Source: Heterohyrax brucei
Taxonomy: Eukaryota > Chordata > Mammalia > Hyracoidea > Procaviidae
DNA length: 64,000 bases
NCBI GenBank assembly: GCA_028571685.1
Contig: CM053154.1
Coordinates: forward strand, 312,501 to 376,500
Direction: 5' to 3'
A program made the position numbers and the translations under genes. Positions 56,743 to 64,000 of the stretch are shown piece by piece. The notes beneath the pieces were generated by a model. That model was not told where the DNA came from. It ran no database searches and saw only the letters and a program-made list of their open reading frames with translations. Numbering within the stretch: the stretch's first letter is position 1; each line of letters opens with the position of its first letter.

Positions 56743-56848
56743 TGTCATGGATCGAATTGTGTCCCCCCAAAATATGTGTAGCCATGTGGCTGGGCCATGA
56801 TTCCCAATATTTTGTGACTGTCCTCCATTTTGTGATTTTCCTGGGCTG
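56743..56848 (+). mobile_element. MaLR-like LTR 5' fragment
   Basis: TGTCATGGATCGAATTGTGT to TTTTGTGATTTTCCTGGGC, then it breaks into L1 sequence. Confidence 0.65.
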
Positions 56849-56937
56849 TGTGCATAATTTGTTGAGTGCCTTTGTCATGACAGGACATTGCATTTAGTCA
56901 ATGTTTTTCTTTTTTCTGTGTCTTTTGGAATGGTGCA

Positions 56938-57470
56938 TGTCATGGATTGAATTGTGTCCCCCTAAAAAAATCTGTGTAGCAATTTGGCTGGGCCGTAACT
57001 CCCAGTATTATGTGGTTGTCTTCCACTTTATGATTTTTCCTGTGCTGTAAATCTTAATCTCTGCTTGTGGTTAATGGATACGATTGCATTAAAAGAGAAT
57101 TAGGGTGGGATTGCAACACCCTTACTAAGGAAGTTTCCCTGGAGTGGGGCCTGGACCACCTTTTATCCTACAAGACATAAAAAGAAAGGGAAGCAAGCAG
57201 ACAGTGGGGACCTCACACCATCAAGAAAGCAGCATCAGGAGCAGAGTACATCCTTCAGACCTGAGGTTCCTGTGCTGAGATGCTCTTAGACCAAAGAAAG
57301 ACTGATGCAACCCAAGCCCTTTCCTCCAGAGCCAACAGAGAGAGAATGTTCTCCTGGGCCTGGCACCCTGAATTTGGACTTCTAGCCTACGAGACCGTGT
57401 GAGAATAAACTTTTGTTTACTAAAGCATTCCTTGTGGCATTTCTTTTAGGGCAGTACCAGATGACTGACA
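56938..57470 (+). mobile_element. MaLR-like LTR, full length, sense
   Basis: Begins TGTCATGGATTGAATTGTGT and ends CAGTACCAGATGACTGACA. AATAAA lies in GAGAATAAACTTTTG. Inserted in the antisense L1. Confidence 0.8.
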
Positions 57471-57576
57471 TAGAATTTATTTTTATTCGTTACTCTATTG
57501 CTATGATGTACTACATTAATTTATTTTTAGATATTAAACCAATCTTGCATTTCTGGAATAAATCACATTTGATTAC

Positions 57577-59539
57577 TGCTTTAGCCATCTGGTGTGGCTC
57601 TAACAGAGATACCATGAGTAGATAGCTTTAACAAAGAAAAGTTTGTTCTTATACAATCTAGTAGACTATGAGTCTCAACTCAGGGTGTCCACTCCAGAAG
57701 ATGGCTTTCCCTCTGTTGGCTCTGGAGAAAGGTCCTTATGTTGCATCCGTCTTTGGTCAGAAGGCATCTTGGTACAAGAACCTCAGGTCTGTAGAATGTG
57801 CTCTACTCCCAGAGCTGCTTTCTTGATGGTATCAGGTCCCCAACCCTCTGCTTGCTTCCTTTTCCTTTTGTCTCTTGTAGGATAAAAGATGGTGCAAGCT
57901 ACACTTCAGAGAAACTCGCTTTACAGTGGAGCTGGGAGTGATTTTAGGAACCAACTTACAGTCCCACGCTAATCCTCTTTAACATACAGCATAGGAAAAT
58001 CACAAAATGGAGGACAACCATAAAATATTGGGGGTCATGGCCCAGACAAATGGCTACACACATTTTCGGGGGGACACAGTTCAATCCATGACACTTCACC
58101 TTTTGGCCCCCCAAAATCATATCTGTGAAACATGCAACACATTCATCCCATGACAGCAACAGTCATAGCAAAAATACTTTCATCCCATATGATAGCAAAA
58201 GTCTTAAATCAGGCAAAAGTCCAAAATACTAAACTCCTTCACAAATGTGAAATCAAGAATACAAATTATCTGCCTTTAAAGAACAATGGCAGAACAGGCA
58301 GCACAAGTTAGACATTTGCATTACAGATGGAGAAACAAGGCAAAACAGGCAGCAGACAAGTCAGCAAAACACATTAGCTCTCAAAGCTTTGAAAATAATC
58401 TTCCATTCTCTGAGACATTTTACACAATGACCCTGCCCTCCAGACTCCTGGTATCAGACACACTTTCCAGATTCTGAGTGGAAGCCCCCTGGTGCTGTAC
58501 TACAGCTCCGCCTTCCAGGCCCCCTGAGACAGCACCTCTTGCTCCCTCAGCTTCAGGTGCACAATTTTCCAAGCCCACATGAGTGGCAACTCTACAGTTA
58601 AAAACACAGGAAACCATGGCTCCACCCTTTCAATCCCCTGAGGTCATGGCCATACCTTTGAGACTGAGGCAGCTCAACTTCTCATGCTCCTTGTCTCCAG
58701 CTTCTGCTTCCTATGGTCTCATGTTCTGGGCCTCAGGCTCACATCTGCCCTGCAGGGGCAAGTGTTTCAAAGCTCGGTAGCTTCATTGATTCAAGTGCCA
58801 GAAGGCTTCCCACTCCACCAGGAAACCTCTGTGCACAGGCACTCAACTCTCTTGCTCCATGGGTCAGCTCCAGTTCTGTCTCACGCTGGTCTGGTTCTGC
58901 TGCTGTTGTTTCTCACCCTCTGCGCCTTCTTCAGTGTTAATAGTTCTTCTCAGTTCCTTCTGAGTCTTCCATCCACTCACAGTTCCAAAACTGCTTCTGC
59001 ATTTTAGGTATTTGTTAGAAGCAGCACCCCACTCCCTCAGCACCAGATTCTCTTTTAGTCATCTAGTACTGCTCTAACAGAAATAACACAAGTGGCTGGC
59101 TTTGAAGAGAGAAATTTTATTTGTCACAGTCCAGTAAGATAAAAGGCCAAATTCACGGTGTCGGCTCCAGGCGAACGCTTTCTCTGCTGGCTCTGGAAGA
59201 AGGTCCTTGTCATCAATCTTCCCCTGGACCAGAGCTTCTTGGGTGTGGGGAACCCAAGTTCTTTTTAAAGGACACACTCAGCTCCTGGCACAGCTTTTTG
59301 GTGGTATGAGGTCCCCAAATCTCTCTGCTAGTTTCTTTATATGTCAAGAGACTGCCTCATGGAACAGTACTATCTTATACATTGAGTCCTGCCCCACCAA
59401 CACAACTGCCACCCATCCTCCCTCATTAACATCACAGTGGCAGGAAGAATTCCAGTGTGGAAGACCACCACCCAATACCAGAAATTACGGCCTAGTCAAA
59501 TTGTTAGGCTTTTTAAGGAACACAGTTCAATCCACGACA
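57577..59539 (-). mobile_element. MaLR retrotransposon, LTR-internal-LTR, antisense
   Basis: LTRs at 57577-58093 and about 59051-59539 flank about 0.96 kb of internal sequence that parallels the internal part at 4486-5499 along its length (for example ACACATTCATCCCAT, then GAGACATT and ACACAATGACCCTGCCCTCC). The minus strand has AATCTGGTGCTGAGGGAGTG and then GGGGTGCTGCT after the LTR, the MaLR internal start. Inserted in L1 ORF2. Confidence 0.82.
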
Positions 59540-59848
59540 GGCATGGTGTATAATTCTTAGACGTTGCTGAGTTCAGTTCACCTGTGTTTTGTTGGGGATT
59601 TGGGGTCTATATTCATAAGCAACACGGGTTTATAGTTTCCTACTCTTGTGACACCTTTGTCTGGGTTTGGCATCAGTGTGACAATGACCTCATAAAATCA
59701 CTTGGTAAGTGTTTTCTTATTTTTTCAGTTTCTGAAAAATTGGTATTCTTTTTTTGAATGTTTGACAGAATTCAGCGATAAATTCATCTGGGTCTGGGCT
59801 TTTCTTTATGAGTAATTTTTTAAATTACTGATTTAATTTCTTCACCTG

Positions 59849-60370
59849 TGTCATGGATTGAATTGTGTCCCCCCAAAAATATGTGTAGCCACATGGCTGG
59901 GCCATGATTCCCAGTATCTTGTGACTGCCCTCTGTTTTGTGGTTTTCCTATGCTGTACATTACAGGATTAGGGTGGGACTGTAAATCCCTTCATAGGATC
60001 ACCTCCCTGCTCCACTGTAAAGGGAGTTTCCCTGGAGTATGGCTTGCCTCACCCTTAATCCTTTCATCCTGGAAGAGATAAAAGGAAAGGGAAGCAAGCA
60101 GAGAATTGGGAACCTCACACCATGAAGAAAGCAGCACCAGGAGAAGAGTGAGTCCTTCAGACTTGAGGTTCCTGCACCAAGATGTTCCCTGGACAATGAC
60201 TGATGCAATACCAGACTTTCCTCCAGAGCCAACAAGGGGAAAGCCTTCCCCTGAAGCGGACACCCTGAATATGGACTTGTAGCCTACTGGACTGTGTAAA
60301 AATAAACCTTCCTTTGTTAAAGCCATCCACTCTGGTATTTCTGTTAGAGCAGCCCTAGCTGACTAAAACA
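59849..60370 (+). mobile_element. MaLR-like LTR, full length, with 5-bp duplication
   Basis: TGTCATGGATTGAATTGTGT to CCCTAGCTGACTAAAACA, 522 bp, flanked by ACCTG on both sides (59844-59848 and 60371-60375). AATAAA lies in AAAAATAAACCTTCC. This is the best-preserved single LTR in the window. Confidence 0.88.
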
Positions 60371-60977
60371 ACCTGTTACAGCTCTAAATAAATTATCTGC
60401 TTTTTCTTAAGTCAGTCTTGGCAGTCTGTCTTTCTAGGAATTTGTCCATTCAATCTGCCTAATTTGTTGGTGCACAATTATTCATAATATTTATTTTCCT
60501 GGCATTCCCTTGTAAGAAGTCAATTTTCTCTTGCTGCTTTCGAAGTTTCCTCTGTGTCTGGGGAGGCTCAGCCTTTCTCACTCTGATGTGTCTGTCTGTG
60601 GATCCTTTCTGTTTTTACCCAGCATGCAGTTCTCTGAGCTTCCCAGATGTATAGGTTACTGTTTTCAACAAATTTGGGGCATTTGCAGCCAGTGTTTCTT
60701 CAAGTATTTTTTCTGCCCCCTCCCTTCTCTTTCTGGTCCTCCCTGTAAGTGTATGTTGGTGCATTTAACGCTGTCTCACATTTCTCTGAAGTTCTTTGTA
60801 TTTTGTTTCCCATTTTTTCCCTGTTCTTCCACTTGCATAATTTCTAGTGATCTAGCTTCTATCTCACATATTTTTCCTTCCAATGAAGGTGGAGTTTGTT
60901 TTTTAAAAACCATTAGCAATTCATGGATCTAAGCATACTTAGATGTATTTCATTCTAATTTTAGGTATCAGTTACTG

Positions 60978-61140
60978 ATGGTGCCCTGGTGGCATAGGTG
61001 TGAAGAGCTTGCTCAGCTGCTAAGCAAACAGTCAGCAGCTCGAATCCACCAGCTGTTCCTTGGAACCCTATGAGGCTGCTCAACCCTGTCCTCAAGGGTC
61101 ACTGGGAGTCAGAATCAACATTGACAGCAATGGATATTCT
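60978..61140 (+). mobile_element. AfroSINE, sense
   Basis: GGTGCCCTGGTGGCATAGG, the B box CAGCAGCTCGAATCCACC, then CTGGGAGTCAGAATCAAC and GACAGCAATGG. Confidence 0.85.
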
Positions 61141-61429
61141 GGCTGATGCTCAACTTGCCCCATCTTTGGGCAACAGGAGCCTATTTAAGGCGGTTTGAGT
61201 TCAACCCTTCATTGTCTAGTAAGTTCCTTGATTTCTGACAAAATAATCCTAGCTTTTCAGTAGAAAAAGCCACTGATTCAGCAAACATGTACGTTTATAG
61301 TGATACTTCTAATTCAAATTCAGGACCACAAGAATTTTACTAACCTTGCTAATATTACATCCTGTTTTTTATCCTGTGCCAGCAATTTCTGCTCTCAGCA
61401 CTACTTAAGTCATTTGGGACTTGGGATAG

Positions 61430-61640
61430 TTTAGTCTTTAGCTATTGAGAACTGTGCTGCAATAAATTGTCTTGTGAGCACATCTAGAATTTTTGCCAAC
61501 ATATGTTTAAGTTTTCTCTCTAGAAGTAGAATTGCTGCATCAAAGTGTAAGTATAGAAGTGATTTTGGGAGCTTCTGCTCAGTTTTCCTCAGGGGTTGTA
61601 CCATGGGATGGACAGTGCATGCAGGTCCCTGTCGAGTGCC
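61430..61640 (-). mobile_element. Old L1 fragment, antisense
   Basis: TATTGAGAACTGTGCTGCAA and AGAATTGCTGCATCAAAGTG resemble antisense L1M 3' regions. Weak match. Confidence 0.4.
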
Positions 61641-61859
61641 TGTCTTCCGTGGCCTGGCCAGAAGGGTGCCGTCCACTCTGGGTTTTGGTGGCCAGTGGTG
61701 GGCAGAGGGCCTCTCTGGGTTTATTTCTGTTTCTCCTGCTGAGCAGGGTGAGAGGTCTGCTCTGTACTCAGATGTTCTTGGTTAAGGGCTGTCTCAAGGC
61801 AACTCGAAAGGGTGTCTGTAGAAAGTACTCTTCTGTTTTGTTTTTAATAGTTTAGTAGA

Positions 61860-63870
61860 TGAAACTGTCTCATTAGCATGATCCCCTCAAAAAACGGAAG
61901 AAAAATTGCCATTGTGCTAAGTAATAGGAAATTCTTCTGGAGAACTCCTAAGGACACTGGTTTCGGGGTAGCTTTGCAGGCACCGTTCACACCCCTGGTC
62001 ACAAACCCAACCCGCCACGTGTGGGCTGTCACAACCAACAACAGCACTGCCGCGTCCGGCCTCGTCAATCTGGGATCCAGGCAGATGGACTGGGTGATAG
62101 GCTCGGTCTGTCTGCTGCTCATTGGCTCCAGTCACCTTCCTGCTAAGGTGTCGACCTCTTATGCAGGCTCGCCCCCTGTGACTCCCACACTGTCCCCTTC
62201 CTGGCGCCCCTACATGACGACGCATGTGAGCTTTCCTGGTGGACTCTGTCTGCTGCTGAGGAGCAGAGGGGGCGACAGAGTGCCTCCCTGCAAGCTGTGG
62301 TCACTGAAGACTCCAGGCCTATGCCACATCACTCCAGTGGCTACCAGGCAAACATCTGGAAGCTACACCCGAGGGTCACAGCCCCCTGTGACCCTTTCTT
62401 GTCAAAAACACAGCAACCACGACTACAACCCACTAACGAAAAATATTTATTTTACACATTCAAAACCAAGTTCTCATGGTGCCCGATGTGGAGGGCCAGT
62501 GCCCACCTCCTCCCTCGGGGGAGTCTCTATCACTGTCCAGAAGCCTTGAGCTCCTGTTGCTCCCGGCGACAGACACTGCCCACCACAGGGTGGAGACTCT
62601 GAAGACAGCGGAGGCCTGGGCCCTGTGCAGACTCGCCGGAGCTGTCTGCCACCTGATTCCAGGGCAGGAAAAGCAGCCAACTGAAACCACGGCTGCTGGG
62701 AGGCACTGTCCCTTGGCTGGTGTCAGGGACCATCAGTGTGTGCTTCTCTTCTTGGTGCTTTTAAACCCCCGCAAGGCACCCGGACCAAAACAGATGGTAG
62801 AGGGGATTCTGGAAGGGAAGGGGTTCTCTCGGGTGACTGCGAACATCACCTGCCGCCACAGCCATCTATGAGCACTTTCCCCTGCGCCAGCCCACCCCCA
62901 TCCTCAGCCCTCCATCCCAAGGGGACCCTCCACACTGCGGGACGCAGCCCAACACTTGCCCTGGGAGATGGGCCTGGAGGGTGGCCTGCCACTGCTGTGG
63001 GCATGGACTCCCTGCTGCACGGTGCAGCCGTCTGGGTCTGAGCACTCTGGCCTTCAGCCTCCTGCACAGGCCAGATCCAGTGACAAAGGGCTCAAGGCGT
63101 GCGCAAGCTCAATTCCCAGAGGCTTGGATTCTTTGGTGGCTTTTCCAATTTGTTAAAACATTTTTCCCAGGATTCAAATTAAAATAAATCTTAACCCAGA
63201 AAAAGCACACTTGATACCAGAAAGACAGGCTCACCAATTACACTGTGACCCACTGGCCTAGTTTCTCCACGCAGGCAGTGCTCCACTTCTTGGGTCTCAG
63301 GCTTTCAAGAACAGAGCACTACAGGACTAGAACATTCCAGCTCCCACCTGCAGCTGACACTGACACCCTGACACAGGTGTCCCCTTCTGAGTGACAGTAT
63401 CATGCGAGTCAGACCCGGGACTCAACAGTCCAGGAGGGAGCACAAGGTCACTGACCTGTGGCTATGGGCCCGCGTTCCCGGGAGCCTGGCTGCAGCCCTG
63501 CTCTCAGTCCCAGGCATGGGGGACGGGGCTGCGTGTCCATCACAGGAGACCTCCATGGCATCTGCTTCTTCCAACTGCTCACCGCACCTCCCCAGGGCTT
63601 CTGCTGACACGGGCACAGTGGCCCCTGGGGTGGCTGGGCTGCAGAGGACAGAGCAGTGAGCAGTGGCCCCTGGGAACTCAGCCCCAGAGCCCTGCCTCCT
63701 TCTAGAAGAGATTCACGGGAAAGAGAGCACGCCTTCTTACAAAAAACCTTAGTATTTTGACAAAATCTGAGTATAATTTCCAGACCACCAGAAAAAAAAA
63801 TTGTTAGTTTGAGGATGTAAGTAAATGTTCATACAATAAATGATATCTTACATAAGTCTATTCATAACGG
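61860..63870. other. No coding gene recognised; possible 3' UTR on minus
   Basis: A 223-codon plus-strand frame (61878-62549) shows no domain. TTTATT in AAATATTTATTTTACAC (about 62440-62456) would be AATAAA on the minus strand, so a gene entering from the right could end here; ZNF511 would have this orientation, but no ZNF511 coding sequence was seen. Confidence 0.25.
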
Positions 63871-64000
63871 AAGTGCTAGTGGTGTAGCGGCTAAGTGCTA
63901 CGTCTGCTAACTAAAAAGTTGGCAGTCCAGATCCACAAGAAGCTCCTTGGAAACTCCACGGGGCAGTTCCGCTCTGACCTGTTGGGTTGCTGTAAGTCTG
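63870..64000 (+). mobile_element. AfroSINE, sense, cut by the window end
   Basis: GTGGTGTAGCGGCTAAGTGC (A-box region), AGTTGGCAGTCCAGATCC (B-box region), then GGGTTGCTGTAAGTCTG at the window edge. Confidence 0.85.

Larger units (their letters stand above)
56849..60960 (-). mobile_element. L1 LINE, antisense, host to several LTR insertions
   Basis: Antisense L1 ORF2 pieces lie at 56849-56937, 57471-57576 (AATCTTGCATTTCTGGAATA), 59540-59848 (GGCATGGTGTATAATTCTTA) and 60371-60960 (CAGTCTTGGCAGTCTG). The pieces follow L1 order, so the elements between them were inserted later. No intact frame. Confidence 0.65.

Noticed and set aside
61878-62549. 223-codon plus-strand frame
   Set aside because: No recognised motif, no membrane or signal features, ordinary composition. 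Without homology it cannot be called.

Overview
This is mammalian nuclear DNA. It is dominated by interspersed repeats and minisatellites and carries a few spliced genes. Two repeat classes point to an afrotherian, most likely an elephant: tRNA-derived SINEs with the AfroSINE layout, and many antisense RTE (BovB-like) LINE fragments. A third abundant class is MaLR-type LTRs (TG...CA ends, AATAAA near the 3' end, 5-bp target duplications). Species assignment is inference from repeat content only.

The genes place the window in the region equivalent to human 10q26.3, reversed relative to the human orientation. From left to right: (1) the 3' part of FUOM on + (about 468-2011), which has a nonsense codon and a lost splice donor and looks inactivated; (2) PRAP1 on - (12508-16580), five coding exons giving an intact 150-residue secreted protein, tail to tail with FUOM; (3) a GT-rich minisatellite that runs into a CpG island (about 21.54-23.48 kb) with an RFX X-box and a CRE, the probable CALY promoter; (4) CALY on + (27782-30091), four coding exons giving an intact 217-residue calcyon; (5) an intact, apparently single-exon gene on - (36138-37532) for a TIR-domain protein with two predicted membrane spans, which I cannot match to a named mammalian gene and which is the most interesting item here. 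ZNF511, expected beyond CALY in the human order, was not found.

From about 38 kb to the right end I find no convincing coding gene. This part holds a cluster of minisatellites (20-bp G-rich at 43.6 kb, GT-rich at 44.3 kb, 26-bp at 45.2 kb, GT-rich at 53.6 kb) and nested transposons: an LTR within an LTR with retroposons in both (50.4-52.7 kb), and an antisense L1 interrupted by several LTR elements (56.8-61.0 kb). Two MaLR elements retain the LTR-internal-LTR layout (3957-5998 and 57577-59539).

The genes do not form one pathway. FUOM is a fucose mutarotase, PRAP1 a secreted epithelial protein, CALY a neuronal vesicle protein that binds clathrin light chain, and the TIR protein is probably an innate-immunity or NAD-related factor of unknown role.
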